A stretch of 64,000 bases of DNA. It comes from Pseudomonas fluorescens. GTDB lineage: Bacteria; Pseudomonadota; Gammaproteobacteria; Pseudomonadales; Pseudomonadaceae. The stretch covers positions 62,001 to 126,000 of the forward strand of contig NZ_MRST01000021.1 of assembly GCF_001902145.1 (NCBI RefSeq), in the 5' to 3' direction. A program made the position numbers and the translations under genes. Positions 34,744 to 43,972 of this stretch are shown in pieces. Below the pieces are notes generated by a model that made no database searches, had not been told where the DNA came from, and was given only the letters and a program-made list of their open reading frames with translations. The first letter of the stretch is position 1; the number at the start of each line of letters is the position of its first letter.

Positions 34744-34771
34744 GGTGACGTCCTTTTGGGTTGATTAGGGT

Positions 34772-35413
34772 TCAGGCGGCGTGGGCGCGGGTGCTGGGGT
34801 GGTCGAGCAGGGAGACGAAGCGCCCGGTGTGCCCGTCCAAAGCGTCAATGCCGCCGGTTTCGATGTCGTACACCCAGCCATGCAGGTTCATCCGGCCTTG
34901 TTCCAGCGCCAGGGCGACCGAAGGGTGAGTCTTGAGATTGGCCAGTTGGGCGACCACGTTTTCGCGCACCAACGAATCCAGGCGGGCAGCGTCCGAGACA
35001 TGCGTGCGGGCGGCATTGATCACCTTGGCCGACTCGGCATGGCGCAACCAGTTGGCCACGGCGGGCAGGTGGTCCAGGCATTTGCAGGTGGAAATCGCGG
35101 TCATTGCGCCGCAGTCCGAATGCCCGCAAATCACAATGTCGCTGACGCCCAGCACCGCTACGGCATATTCGACTGTGGCCGACACGCCTCCCGGCTCCGG
35201 GCCATAGGACGGCACTATGTTGCCGGCGTTACGGATGACGAACAGGTCACCGGGTTCCTGCTGGGTCAACAGCTCGGGGACTACGCGGCTGTCAGAGCAG
35301 GACACGAACAGGGTGCCGGGGTTCTGCGTGGTTGCCAGGTGTTTGAACAAGTCACTGCGAGGGGTAAAGGCTTCACGTTGGAATTTGCGAAAGCCGTCGA
35401 TGAGATGCTGCAT
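34772..35413 (-). CDS. cynT: beta-carbonic anhydrase of the cyanate operon
   Basis: A 213-residue beta-class carbonic anhydrase. Zn ligands and the Asp-Arg dyad are C39, D41, R43 ([10 protein letters not shown]) and H98, C101 (CGHSDCGAM). In the cyn operon it converts CO2 from cyanase to bicarbonate, preventing bicarbonate depletion. The ATG at 35413 ([12 protein letters not shown]) is preceded by AAGGAGAA. It is divergent from the LysR regulator. Confidence 0.94.
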   Translation of the reverse strand: MQHLIDGFRKFQREAFTPRSDLFKHLATTQNPGTLFVSCSDSRVVPELLTQQEPGDLFVIRNAGNIVPSYGPEPGGVSATVEYAVAVLGVSDIVICGHSDCGAMTAISTCKCLDHLPAVANWLRHAESAKVINAARTHVSDAARLDSLVRENVVAQLANLKTHPSVALALEQGRMNLHGWVYDIETGGIDALDGHTGRFVSLLDHPSTRAHAA

Positions 35414-35525
35414 GGTGGTTCTCCTTGCGTCGCTGCTGGGGCAAGGATGGAAGTTTTCGGCTATAGCGTCCAAGACCGGTTTATTATGCTTTCTATAAGT
35501 CATGCCTATAGTTGGAGCGCTGCCC
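35414..35525. promoter_or_regulatory. cynR-cynT divergent control region with dyad
   Basis: A 112-base gap with AT-rich 35480-35515. CTATA (35493-35497) and TATAG (35507-35511) form a short inverted repeat close to the cynR start, a plausible LysR-type operator. The assignment is by symmetry and location only. Confidence 0.45.
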
Positions 35526-36377
35526 ATGCTGTTGCGTCATATCCGATACTTGCTGGCCGTTGCCGAGCATCGCAACTTCACGCGTGCCGCCGAGGCGCTA
35601 CATGTGTCGCAACCGACCTTGTCGCAACAGATCAAGCAACTGGAAGAAAGCCTGGGCGCGCCACTGCTGGACCGCTCCGGGCGCAGTGTCAGCCTGACTG
35701 ACGCGGGGCAGGCCTATGTGCGTTATGCGCGGCTGGCCTTGCAGGATCTACAGGCCGGCACCCGCGCCATACATGACGTGCAGGACCTGCGCCGGGGGCA
35801 TTTGCGCCTGGCCATGACGCCGACCTTCACCGCCTACCTGATCGGCCCGCTGCTGGCACGGTTCAATGCGTTGTATCCCGGCATTACCCTGAGTATCGAG
35901 GAACTGACCCAAGACCGCATCGAAGCCGCCCTGGGCGAGGACCTGCTGGATATCGGCATCGGCTTTACCGGCGAGCATGGGCTGGAGATCGACTGTGAGG
36001 CGCTGTTTGTCGAAGAACTGAGCCTGGTCGTCAGTGCCAGCCATCCCGAACGCACGCAACCAGCCTGGCTCGAACAGCCCCTGGTGCTACTGAACGCAGG
36101 CTTCGCCACCCGCCGCTACATCGACGACTACTGCCACCAGCAAGGGGTTAAACCGCAGATTGCCATGGAGGCCAATTCCATCAGCGCGATTATCGAAATC
36201 GTGCGCAGCACGCCCCTGGCAACCATCCTGCCCCGCGCACTGGCCGAGGCCCAGGCAGGCCTGCGTGCTGTGGCGATTGACCCACCGTTGCCGCAGCGCA
36301 CTGCGGCACTGCTGAGCCGCAAGGGCGCGTATCGCAGCGCTGCGTGTGCGGCGTTTGTAGCGTTGATCAAGGTGTAG
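35526..36377 (+). CDS. cynR: LysR-family regulator CynR
   Basis: A 283-residue LysR protein beginning [40 protein letters not shown], matching the CynR N-terminus. It is divergent from cynTS, as in E. coli, where CynR activates the operon in the presence of cyanate and represses itself. The window lacks cynX beside the operon; a CynX-type transporter gene is at 21949. Confidence 0.92.
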   Translation: MLLRHIRYLLAVAEHRNFTRAAEALHVSQPTLSQQIKQLEESLGAPLLDRSGRSVSLTDAGQAYVRYARLALQDLQAGTRAIHDVQDLRRGHLRLAMTPTFTAYLIGPLLARFNALYPGITLSIEELTQDRIEAALGEDLLDIGIGFTGEHGLEIDCEALFVEELSLVVSASHPERTQPAWLEQPLVLLNAGFATRRYIDDYCHQQGVKPQIAMEANSISAIIEIVRSTPLATILPRALAEAQAGLRAVAIDPPLPQRTAALLSRKGAYRSAACAAFVALIKV

Positions 36378-36794
36378 GACCGTGCTGACACCCCAGGATC
36401 CAAATGTGGGAGCTGGCTTGCCTGCGATGACCATAGGTATCGACACAACTTTGTAGGCTGTAGCCGCCGACGGTAACCACGATGCGAAGCGAGCCGCTCT
36501 TGATCTTGATCTGCTTTTGATCTTAGGCGCCCCGTTAAACCACGCTGGCGGATTACGGGTACACCGAGCCTGGGCGAGGTGCCGAGTGGTGGGGCAAGAG
36601 CCTTTTGGTTACTTTTGGGCTCTTTTCAAAAGTGACCCGCTGTAAAAGCGGAACCAATAGCAGCCATTACCGCAGGAACGGATATGTACGCGGTCTGATC
36701 CGAGATACTGGTCGGCTTTCAGGCCGCCTTCGCAGGCAAGCCAGCTCCCACATTTGGATCGCGAGGGAGTCAGGTCAATGAGCGTCGGCCACAT
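36378..36794. other. 417-base intergenic region of repeats
   Basis: No gene supported. It holds inverted 31-base REP arms (36397-36427 and 36730-36760) flanking copy B of the large repeat. The small ORFs in it are repeat by-products. Confidence 0.75.
36397..36763. repeat. large dispersed noncoding repeat, copy B, flanked by inverted REP arms
   Basis: The 31-base arms beginning GATCCAAATGTGGGAGC are perfect inverse complements. From about 36470 to 36763 the sequence is the reverse-orientation counterpart of copy A at 26195-26607. It lacks the 105-base hairpin block, with GTAATCCG-like sequence at the junction. Confidence 0.85.
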
Positions 36795-37568
36795 TCATGG
36801 CGCAGCCAACCACTGCCCCACAATCCCCGCATACGCCCCCGTCGCCACACTCAAATGCAACCACTGATCCACGTAACTCTTCCAGGCCACATCATCGCGC
36901 GGCAACAAAAACGCTTTTTCACTGTACTGCATCGGTTGCTCCGGGTTGACCGCACACAACCCAGGTTTGAGCTTCTGCTGATAACGCGCCTCGCTGGCGT
37001 CGGTAATCATCACATCGGCTTTGCCCGCCAGCAGTTCATCAAAAATCGTCACGTTGTCATGCAGGCGAATCTGCGTCTGGCCCAAGTGCGCACGGGCAAA
37101 CACTTCATTGGTGCCACCGGCGGGTTCGATCACTCGCACCTGGGGCTGGTTGATCTGTTCCACCGTCTGGTAGCGCTGCACATCGGCGCAGCGCACCAGT
37201 GGGATCTTGCCATCGACCCCGAGCGACTGGCTGAAGAAGGCTTTTTTCTGACGTTCCAACGACACGGAAATACCGCCCACCGCGATGTCGCAGCGTTGGG
37301 CCAGAAAGTCCGGCATCAGGGTTTTCCAAGTGGTGGGCACCCAGTTGATTTTGGCGTTGAGGCTCTTGGCCAGGGACTCGGCCATGGCAATGTCGATACC
37401 TTCATAGCCACCGTCGCTGCGCAACGAGGTGTAGGGCTTGTAGTCGCCGGTGGTGCAGACGGTGAGGGTGCCGCGCTGAAGCACTTCATCCAGGCGCGAG
37501 GCGGCGGTGTCGGCCTGGGCGGTGCTTGCCAGGGTCGCCAGTACACAGAGGGTCAGAGGCACTTTCAT
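36795..37568 (-). CDS. periplasmic PheC-like cyclohexadienyl dehydratase / amino-acid-binding-fold protein
   Basis: A 257-residue protein with a Sec signal (MKVPLTLCVLATLASTAQA) and a type II SBP fold. It parallels P. aeruginosa PheC, as remembered, throughout: TTGDYKPY, the block ISVSLERQKKAFFS, and PAGGTNEVFARAHL (E155 corresponds to the catalytic Glu region), then CAVNPEQPM. PheC turns prephenate or arogenate to phenylpyruvate or phenylalanine in the periplasm. A binding-only relative cannot be excluded. A ten-base G run lies 27 bases upstream of the start. Confidence 0.82.
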   Translation of the reverse strand: MKVPLTLCVLATLASTAQADTAASRLDEVLQRGTLTVCTTGDYKPYTSLRSDGGYEGIDIAMAESLAKSLNAKINWVPTTWKTLMPDFLAQRCDIAVGGISVSLERQKKAFFSQSLGVDGKIPLVRCADVQRYQTVEQINQPQVRVIEPAGGTNEVFARAHLGQTQIRLHDNVTIFDELLAGKADVMITDASEARYQQKLKPGLCAVNPEQPMQYSEKAFLLPRDDVAWKSYVDQWLHLSVATGAYAGIVGQWLAAP

Positions 37569-37594
37569 GGGAATCGAATCCTTGGAGGCCACGC

Positions 37595-37604
37595 GGGGGG
37601 GGGG
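37595..37604. repeat. G10 homopolymer tract
   Basis: Ten consecutive G lie between 37595 and 37604, 27 bases upstream of the PheC-like start (C10 on its coding strand). Runs of this length are prone to slippage and could change promoter or leader spacing. Confidence 0.8.
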
Positions 37605-37750
37605 AGGGCCATTATTTCCAGCAGAGCGCCAAGGTAGCAAGAGGGCGGCGATTGTTTGGTTGCATTGCAACAAAACGTTATAGAACCTGAACCTAACTCG
37701 CGATCAACGCGTGCTAAGGTGCTTGGCATCTACCTCAATGTGACTTGCGC

Positions 37751-37891
37751 ATGGACGGTTCTTCCCCTCATCCCGCGACATTGCCTGTACCCGGCCCGGC
37801 CGATATTGAGGCGCTACCCTCCGAACTGGCCTTCTGGGCCTTGTTTCACTGCCGACACGCACGCCCACCCGATATCTTTTTCCTACGTTGA
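37751..37891 (+). CDS. possible short ORF upstream of the GS-like gene
   Basis: A 46-residue frame from ATG at 37751 (MDGSSPHPATLPVPG...) to TGA at 37889-37891. No clear ribosome-binding site, helix or motif. It could be a remnant or leader peptide. Very weak. Confidence 0.2.
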   Translation: MDGSSPHPATLPVPGPADIEALPSELAFWALFHCRHARPPDIFFLR

Positions 37892-37954
37892 GCTACCCCA
37901 TGGATGACGCGCTCCTGTGCGCATCTGCCTGACCCAAACGTATGAGAAGCCCCC

Positions 37955-39325
37955 ATGAGTGTTTTTGCCAGCCTGCACGAAGCCCAGGCGTTCCTTGAAC
38001 AGAACCCGGACATCGAGCTGTTCGAGCTGTTTATCCTCGACAACAACGGCGTACCACGCGGCAAGCTGCTGCACCGCGACGAACTGCTGGCGGTATACGA
38101 AAGTGGCCGGCCTCTGCCTAGCACCATCCTCGGCTTGACCATCAATGGCGATGACGTAGAAAACTCCGGGCTGGTCTGGGAGGTGGGGGATATTGACTGC
38201 CGCGCCTACCCGATCAGCGGCAGCTTGCAGCGCATGCCCTGGCGCTTGATCCCTACCGCTGCGGTGCAAGTCAGCATGCACCCCACCGAAGGCTTACCCG
38301 CCACCGTCGCCGACCCCCGGCACTTGCTGGCTAAGGTCATCGATGCGCTCAAGGCCGACGGTTATTACCCGGTGATGGCGGCGGAGCTGGAGTTCTACCT
38401 GCTCGACCAGAAACCCGACAGCAACGGCCGCCCACAACCGGCGCGGGATGTGGACGGCAATCGCCCGCGCTCGACCCAGGTGTATGGCCTGCGCGAGCTG
38501 GAGCAGATCGAGCCGTTTCTCGCCGACCTCTACAGCGCCTGCAAACTGCAAGGGATTCCGGCGCGCACGGCCATCTCCGAGTACGCACCGGGCCAAGTGG
38601 AAATCACCCTCGAACACCGCACCGACGCATTGCGGGCGATGGACGAAGCCGTGCGCTACAAACGCCTGGTCAAGGGCGTGGCCCACAAGCATGGGATGAC
38701 GGCGTGTTTCATGGCCAAGCCATTCGATGACCTGGCCGGCACCGGCATGCATATGCATGTCAGCCTGGCCGATGCCCAGGGCCATAACCTGTTCGCCAGC
38801 GAGGCGGCTGATGGCACGCCGCTGTTGCGCCAGGCGGTGGGCGGCATGCTCGACACCTTGCTTGATTCGTTGCTGATGTTCTGCCCTAACGCCAACTCTT
38901 ATCGGCGCTTCCAGACCAACAGCTACGCGCCCCTGGCCGCCACCTGGGGCGTGGACAACCGCACCGTCAGCCTGCGTGTGCCCGGCGGCCCGGCCCATTC
39001 CCGGCATATCGAGCATCGCATTTGCGGGGCTGACGCTAATCCTTACCTGGCGGCCGCTGCGATGCTTGCCGGCATCCACCGCGGCATCCGCGAACAGAGC
39101 GACCCCGGTGCCCCGGTGGAAGGCAACGGCTACGCCCAGGCCAAGGAGTTGCTGCCTACCGATTGGCTGACCACCCTGCGCGCCCTTGAGGGGTCAAATT
39201 GGGCACGGGATGCGTTCGGCAGTGAATTCCTCGGCGTCTATCTGGCGGTTAAACGCGAGGAATACCGCCAGTTCATGGGCGAGGTGGGGGCGCAGGATTG
39301 GCGTTGGTACCTGCACCAGGCGTGA
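37955..39325 (+). CDS. glutamine-synthetase-family gamma-glutamyl ligase (PuuA-like)
   Basis: A 456-residue GS-fold ligase with an N-terminal beta-grasp domain (about residues 15-105) and catalytic domain. Motifs include AAELEFYLL (metal Glu), GQVEITLEH, GTGMHMHVSL (His of the ATP site) and NRTVSLRVPGG. The C-terminus lacks the adenylylation Tyr loop of GlnA. In Pseudomonas such paralogues (PauA type) glutamylate polyamines or amines for catabolism; the substrate is not visible from neighbours. It may be linked with the PheC-like gene, but on the opposite strand. Confidence 0.88.
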   Translation: MSVFASLHEAQAFLEQNPDIELFELFILDNNGVPRGKLLHRDELLAVYESGRPLPSTILGLTINGDDVENSGLVWEVGDIDCRAYPISGSLQRMPWRLIPTAAVQVSMHPTEGLPATVADPRHLLAKVIDALKADGYYPVMAAELEFYLLDQKPDSNGRPQPARDVDGNRPRSTQVYGLRELEQIEPFLADLYSACKLQGIPARTAISEYAPGQVEITLEHRTDALRAMDEAVRYKRLVKGVAHKHGMTACFMAKPFDDLAGTGMHMHVSLADAQGHNLFASEAADGTPLLRQAVGGMLDTLLDSLLMFCPNANSYRRFQTNSYAPLAATWGVDNRTVSLRVPGGPAHSRHIEHRICGADANPYLAAAAMLAGIHRGIREQSDPGAPVEGNGYAQAKELLPTDWLTTLRALEGSNWARDAFGSEFLGVYLAVKREEYRQFMGEVGAQDWRWYLHQA

Positions 39326-39329
39326 CCGA

Positions 39330-39360
39330 CTCACGGTAGTGAGGCTTTCGACCTTTTTTT
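39330..39360 (+). terminator. weak candidate terminator after the GS-like gene
   Basis: CTCAC (39330-39334), a GGTA loop and GTGAG (39339-39343) form a five-base stem, followed nine bases later by a T7 run. The stem is short and the T-run is displaced, so this is a weak call. Confidence 0.35.
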
Positions 39361-39425
39361 CACGTTGCGGTGGTTAAGCTGCGGGTCAAGGTCGTTCACT
39401 ACCGTTCTATCCACATGAGTCCGCG

Positions 39426-40025
39426 ATGTCGCCACAACCCCCATCCTCCATTGAGATCGAATTCGCTGAGCGCTGTGGCCGTGAGCACGCCAGGGTCTGC
39501 GGTGACCCGCGCCCGCCCCGGCTGCTGCAGCGCCTGGCGGCGTGGCGGGATGCACGGCTGGTGCGCCATGCATTGAAGGTGGCCGGGGAGCCGGGGCTTA
39601 TCCTTGACCTGGCATGTGGTTCGGGGCGTTTCTGGCCGGTGTTGGCTGAGCACGTCAACCGGGTGATCCTGGCCTCGGACCACTCCCAGGCCATGCTCGA
39701 TCACGCTTGTACCCATCATCCGGGGGCGCTGCTCAAGCGCGTCAAGACATTCCAGGGCTCGGCGTTTTCCATTGGCCTATCGGCGAATGCGGTGGACTGC
39801 ATTTTCTGCTTGGAATTGTTTCGTCATGTGCCCAGCAGCGATGTGCGATTAATGTTGCTACGCGAGTTTCACCGCGTCAGCCGCGACACGGTCATTGTCG
39901 CGGTGAGCGTAGGAACACCGGTGGAAGACGAGTTTCGTCAGGCAGGCTTCAAGATTCTGAATTATCAGGAGTTCCTGCCGGGCTCCAGGCTGTGGTGCGT
40001 CTACGTTCTGCGTAAGAGAGGATAA
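39426..40025 (+). CDS. class I SAM-dependent methyltransferase
   Basis: A 199-residue protein with motif I LDLACGSGRF (about residues 59-68) and acidic ILASDHSQAML (about 79), a typical Rossmann methyltransferase core. Short and without an obvious substrate domain. It is alone between the GS-like gene and rnd, so context gives no clue. Likely a cytoplasmic small-molecule methyltransferase. Confidence 0.85.
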   Translation: MSPQPPSSIEIEFAERCGREHARVCGDPRPPRLLQRLAAWRDARLVRHALKVAGEPGLILDLACGSGRFWPVLAEHVNRVILASDHSQAMLDHACTHHPGALLKRVKTFQGSAFSIGLSANAVDCIFCLELFRHVPSSDVRLMLLREFHRVSRDTVIVAVSVGTPVEDEFRQAGFKILNYQEFLPGSRLWCVYVLRKRG

Positions 40026-40114
40026 CTTCCATTCGTCGGACTATTCTTCATCCCCTGTCGGAGTTTTCATGATCGTGTGTGCACTGCGGATGCTCGCAAG
40101 TCCCTTTCGCGATA

Positions 40115-40120
40115 TATACT
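40115..40120 (+). promoter_or_regulatory. candidate -10 box for rnd
   Basis: TATACT lies 28 bases upstream of the GTG start, in a local AT-rich run (GCGATATATACTGC). No good -35 is seen at 16-18 bases upstream, so only the -10 is proposed. Confidence 0.4.
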
Positions 40121-40147
40121 GCGCGCCATTCTTCAAGGGAGAGCCGT

Positions 40148-41281
40148 GTGGCCATCGATATTCACTGGATCTGCGACAACGATAGCCTCGGCCAGCATTG
40201 CGCCGAATGGCAGCAGTTGCCATTCGTCGCCCTCGACACCGAATTCATGCGGGTCGACACCTTTTACCCTATTGCCGGGCTGATCCAGATCGGTGATGGC
40301 GTGCGCGCTTACCTGATCGACCCCCTGACCATCGACAATTGGCAACCCTTGGCCGCCTTGCTGGAAAACCCTGCGGTGATCAAGGTGGTGCACGCCTGCA
40401 GCGAAGACCTGGAAGTGCTGTTGCGCCTGACCGGCAGCTTGCCGGTGCCGTTGTTCGACACTCAGTTGGCTGCGGCTTATCTCAACCTTGGTTTCTCCAT
40501 GGGCTACTCGCGCCTGGTGCAAGCGGTGTTGGATATCGAATTGCCCAAGGGTGAAACCCGCTCCGACTGGCTGCAGCGGCCCTTGTCGGAGACGCAGATC
40601 AGCTACGCCGCCGAAGACGCGGTGCACCTGGCCGAGGTTTACACCCGCCTGCGCCCGCAACTGTCGGACGACAAATACGCGTGGGTATTGGAAGACGGCG
40701 CCGAACTGGTGGCCAACCTGCGCCGTGAGATCGACCCCTACGAGGTCTACCGCGACGCCAAGCTGGCGTGGAAACTGTCCCGTGCCCAACTCGCGGTGCT
40801 GCGTGAACTGTGCGCCTGGCGCGAGCAGCAGGCCCGTGCCCGCGACTTGCCGCGCAACCGCATCATTCGTGAACACTCGTTGTGGCCCCTGGCCAAATCC
40901 CAGCCGGATAACCTCGCCGCCCTGGGCAAGATCGAAGACATGCACCCGCGCACCGTGCGCCAGGACGGCCAGTTCCTGCTGGACCTGATCAAGCGCACCG
41001 GGAGCGTGCCCATGGACCAATGGCCGCCTGCCGTGGCTGAGCCTTTACCGGTGGACGCCGCCGCGCTGATCAAGCAACTGCGAGCCCTGGGCCAAACCTT
41101 CGCCGAGCGCCTGGACATGGCGCCGGAACTGATGCTGCGCAAGAAAACCCTCGAAGCCCTGGTTAAAAGTGGCTACCCCGATGGGCCTTACCAATTGCCA
41201 GACTCGCTGCGTGGCTGGCGCCGTGAGTTGATGGGCCAGGCGTTGCTCGACAGCCTGGCCAATGCCGGAGAACAGCCTTGA
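40148..41281 (+). CDS. rnd: ribonuclease D
   Basis: A 377-residue DEDDy 3'-5' exoribonuclease. [14 protein letters not shown] (D and E of Exo I), [12 protein letters not shown] (Exo II) and [13 protein letters not shown] (Exo III, with catalytic Tyr) are present, then the HRDC domain ([16 protein letters not shown]). It trims tRNA and other structured RNA 3' ends. The GTG at 40148 is chosen for AAGGGAGA upstream and the usual 377-residue length. The TGA overlaps the YcgL start. Confidence 0.95.
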   Translation: MAIDIHWICDNDSLGQHCAEWQQLPFVALDTEFMRVDTFYPIAGLIQIGDGVRAYLIDPLTIDNWQPLAALLENPAVIKVVHACSEDLEVLLRLTGSLPVPLFDTQLAAAYLNLGFSMGYSRLVQAVLDIELPKGETRSDWLQRPLSETQISYAAEDAVHLAEVYTRLRPQLSDDKYAWVLEDGAELVANLRREIDPYEVYRDAKLAWKLSRAQLAVLRELCAWREQQARARDLPRNRIIREHSLWPLAKSQPDNLAALGKIEDMHPRTVRQDGQFLLDLIKRTGSVPMDQWPPAVAEPLPVDAAALIKQLRALGQTFAERLDMAPELMLRKKTLEALVKSGYPDGPYQLPDSLRGWRRELMGQALLDSLANAGEQP

Positions 41282-41571
41282 AACGTATTTGCTCCATCTA
41301 CCGCAGCAAGAAAAAAGACGGCATGTACCTCTACGTGCTCAAAAGCGATGCCCTGGAGCGTGTGCCCGAGCCGTTGATGCAAGCGTTCGGCAAGGCACAT
41401 CACGCGTTTGACATGGTGCTGACGCCGGAGCGCAAGCTGTCGCGCGAAGACATCACCGTGGTGCTGGAAAACCTCGACAAGCAGGGCTACCACCTGCAAA
41501 TGCCGCCGGCCGAGGACGAGTACATCGAGCACTTGCCCGAAGAGCTGCTGCGCCGTAACGACCCGATGTGA
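41278..41571 (+). CDS. ycgL: YcgL-domain protein
   Basis: A 97-residue YcgL-domain protein ([19 protein letters not shown], then [24 protein letters not shown]), a conserved small gammaproteobacterial protein of unknown function. The TTG start overlaps the rnd stop in TTGA (41278-41281). Constant association with rnd suggests a shared RNA-related role, but this is unproven. Confidence 0.92.
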   Translation: MKRICSIYRSKKKDGMYLYVLKSDALERVPEPLMQAFGKAHHAFDMVLTPERKLSREDITVVLENLDKQGYHLQMPPAEDEYIEHLPEELLRRNDPM

Positions 41572-41579
41572 TCGATCAG

Positions 41580-41597
41580 TGCCCACATCAGGGCACA
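41580..41597 (+). terminator. weak hairpin after ycgL
   Basis: GTGCCC (41580-41585), a six-base loop and GGGCAC (41592-41597) form a stem nine bases after the ycgL stop. No T-tract follows, so it may be a stabilising hairpin rather than a true terminator. Confidence 0.35.
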
Positions 41598-41677
41598 GCT
41601 TCAATGGAATCGTATTAGAGGACGGTGGCCGTAAGGATGCGGGCGGCCGTCTGCACTGCTTTTGAAAGGTTTGAACC

Positions 41678-42610
41678 ATGCGTGTTCTGATTGCTGAACA
41701 GGATCATCCGCTCTACGCCCAATTGCTTAAGGACGCCGCCCCAGACCTTGAAGTGCTGACCAGCGGCGACTCGGCCGAACTCTCGCGCCTGGCCGCCGAC
41801 TGTCCGGTGTGGCTGGGCCAGCCCGATCTGTTGGCGACCCTGCTGCGCCAGGGCCATCATCCGCAATGGCTGCAATCGACCTGGGCGGGCATCACGCCAC
41901 TGCTGGCCGATGGCTTGCCCCGCGACTATCGCCTTACCCGCGCGGTAGGCATTTTTGGCCAGGTCATGGCCGAGTTTGTCCTCACCTACATGCTGGGCCA
42001 CGAGCGCGAAGTGCTGGCGCGCTTGGTCAGCCAGGTGGAGCGCAAGTGGGATAACCGCATGGGCCAGAGCCTGGCGGGGCGCAAGGCGCTGATCGTCGGC
42101 ACCGGTGACATCGGCCAGAGCGTGGCCGAGTTTCTGTTGCCGTTCGGCGTGCAGCTATATGGCATCGCCAGCCAGGCTCGCGAACAGGCACCGTTTATCG
42201 AAGTGGCGGGGCTCGACCAGTTGGGCCGGCTGGTTGGGGAGGTGGATTACGTGATCAACCTGTTGCCCAACACGCCTGATACCCATGACCTGTACGACGC
42301 GGCGCTGTTCAAGCAATTCAAGCCCACCGGTTTGTTTATCAACGTCGGGCGCGGCGTGGCGGTGGTGGACGCCGACCTGGTCGAGGCGCTCAAAGAAGGG
42401 CATCTGGCCGGCGCGGTGATCGATGTGTGCCGCCAGGAGCCCTTGCCGCAACGCCACCCGTTCTGGACGGCGTGGGGTTTGCTGTTGACCGGGCACAGCT
42501 CGGCGCCGACCTCGCCGCCAATGATGGTGGAGTTGTTTGTGCAGAACCTGCGGGCGTATCAGGCCAAGCAAGCGCTGCGCGGGGAAGTGGATTTCGAGCG
42601 CGGGTACTGA
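41678..42610 (+). CDS. D-2-hydroxyacid dehydrogenase (GhrA-like)
   Basis: A 310-residue NAD(P)-dependent D-2-hydroxyacid dehydrogenase. It has the GTGDIGQSV cofactor motif (about residue 146), NLLPNTPDT, FINVGRGVAVVDADL and DVCRQEPLP, where C replaces the common F in the VFxxEP stretch. H in TGHSSAPTS is the catalytic His. It reduces glyoxylate or hydroxypyruvate-type acids, most like GhrA. A REPIN follows the stop by 22 bases. Confidence 0.9.
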   Translation: MRVLIAEQDHPLYAQLLKDAAPDLEVLTSGDSAELSRLAADCPVWLGQPDLLATLLRQGHHPQWLQSTWAGITPLLADGLPRDYRLTRAVGIFGQVMAEFVLTYMLGHEREVLARLVSQVERKWDNRMGQSLAGRKALIVGTGDIGQSVAEFLLPFGVQLYGIASQAREQAPFIEVAGLDQLGRLVGEVDYVINLLPNTPDTHDLYDAALFKQFKPTGLFINVGRGVAVVDADLVEALKEGHLAGAVIDVCRQEPLPQRHPFWTAWGLLLTGHSSAPTSPPMMVELFVQNLRAYQAKQALRGEVDFERGY

Positions 42611-42632
42611 AGAGCTTGCCCGATGGCCTCAT

Positions 42633-42730
42633 GTAGGAGCGAGCTTGCTCGCGAAGAACCTCAACGATTACGCGTAGTTTCTGGATAAACGCGGCGTCTG
42701 TGAGTTTTTCGCGAGCAAGCTCGCTCCTAC
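42633..42730. repeat. REPIN (GTAGGAGCGAGCTTGC type)
   Basis: A 98-base unit between GTAGGAGCGAGCTTGCTCGC and its reverse complement. The interior keeps CAACGATTACGCG, one base different from the other copies. It lies between convergent genes. Confidence 0.93.
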
Positions 42731-42761
42731 AGAGGGTGAGAGGGCGATAATTGCGCAAGGC

Positions 42762-43355
42762 TTAGAGGCTGAAATCACCCTCGGACACCAGCTCGCTCAA
42801 CGGCTTGCGCGGGCTCGGCATTTCGCGCCCTTGCAGGTACTCCGGCAAACTCGACTTGTCACCCAGCTTGCCTACCGCCACCGCCGCATGCAGCGCATAA
42901 CCCTGGGGAATCTTCAGCTCCTTGCGCGTCAGTTTCTGGTCGAAACCGGCCATGCCGTGGGTGTGCCAGCCACTGAGGCTGGCTTGCAGCGCCAGGTGGC
43001 CCCAGGCCGAGCCGGTGTCGAAGGTGTGCCACAGCGCCGGGGTTTCTTCGGTAGCACCTGGGGCGATGAAGTCGGTTTTCGACGCGATGATGATCAGGGC
43101 CGACGCGTGCTGCGCCCAACCACGGTTGAATTCATTCAGCAGACCCAGGAAACGCTCCCAATCCGGCGTGTCACGGCGCGCATACAGAAACCGCCATGGC
43201 TGCGAGTTGTAGGCCGAGGGCGCCCAGCGCGCCGCTTCGAAGAAACTCAGCAAGGTCTCTTGCGGGATGCTTTCGCCGGTAAAGGCGCGGGGCGACCAGC
43301 GCTCGGTGAATTGGGTGTGGATCGGATAATCGGCAACACGGGGGTTATTGCTCAT
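42762..43355 (-). CDS. nitroreductase-family FMN oxidoreductase
   Basis: A 197-residue nitroreductase-fold protein with RWSPRAFTGESIP and EAARWAPSAYNSQPWRFLYA, the FMN-binding Arg and Ser/Asn/Gln segment. ATG at 43355; the in-frame ATG upstream would add an unrelated tail. Possible substrates are nitroaromatics or quinones. Monocistronic by orientation, with ycgN divergent. Confidence 0.9.
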   Translation of the reverse strand: MSNNPRVADYPIHTQFTERWSPRAFTGESIPQETLLSFFEAARWAPSAYNSQPWRFLYARRDTPDWERFLGLLNEFNRGWAQHASALIIIASKTDFIAPGATEETPALWHTFDTGSAWGHLALQASLSGWHTHGMAGFDQKLTRKELKIPQGYALHAAVAVGKLGDKSSLPEYLQGREMPSPRKPLSELVSEGDFSL

Positions 43356-43509
43356 GGACAGACCCTGATGAAAAAAACCGGGATTCAAAACTACTGCGCC
43401 CACCCAGGCCTGACAAGTCTTGCAACACCGTCAGTCGTAAGCGCTTGGCCCCAACGGGCTTGGGCACTAGACTGGCGGCCTTTCAACATACCGATACTGA
43501 TGCAGAGCC

Positions 43510-43959
43510 ATGGCCGCCAAAGTCGAACCTTTCTGGATACGCAAAACCCTTGAGCACCTCGACCAGGAGGAATGGGAGTCGCTGTGCGACGGCTGCGGCC
43601 TGTGCTGCCTGCAAAAGCTGGAGGATGAGGACGACAACAGCGTCTATTACACGCGTATCGCCTGCAAACTGCTCGACCTCAAAACCTGCCAGTGCACCGA
43701 CTACCCGAATCGCCGTGCCTCGGTACCCGATTGCATCCAGCTCACGCCGGGCCAGGCCGATCAGTTCAAATGGTTGCCGCCAACCTGCGGTTACCGCCTG
43801 GTCAGCGAGCGCAAGGACTTGCCGCTGTGGCATCACCTGGTCTGCGGCGACCGTGACGCGGTGCATCACGAACGCATTTCCCAGTCCGGGCGCATGCTCA
43901 GCGAAGGCAGCGTGCCCGAGGACGACTGGGAGGATTACCTGATTTTCCGCGCAGGCTGA
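43510..43959 (+). CDS. ycgN: YcgN-family cysteine-cluster protein
   Basis: A 149-residue protein with the UPF0153 cysteine cluster, [13 protein letters not shown] and further Cys at [21 protein letters not shown], the pattern of a Zn- or Fe-binding site (CxxCxxxC type). Conserved in gammaproteobacteria, function unknown. The next gene starts 13 bases after its stop and they are likely co-transcribed. Confidence 0.93.
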   Translation: MAAKVEPFWIRKTLEHLDQEEWESLCDGCGLCCLQKLEDEDDNSVYYTRIACKLLDLKTCQCTDYPNRRASVPDCIQLTPGQADQFKWLPPTCGYRLVSERKDLPLWHHLVCGDRDAVHHERISQSGRMLSEGSVPEDDWEDYLIFRAG

Positions 43960-43972
43960 ACGAGGAGTGTGT

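Noticed and set aside
38294..39079. 261-codon minus-strand ORF opposite the GS-like gene
   Set aside because: Shadow frame in a high-GC gene, with His/Gln/Arg-rich composition and no motifs.
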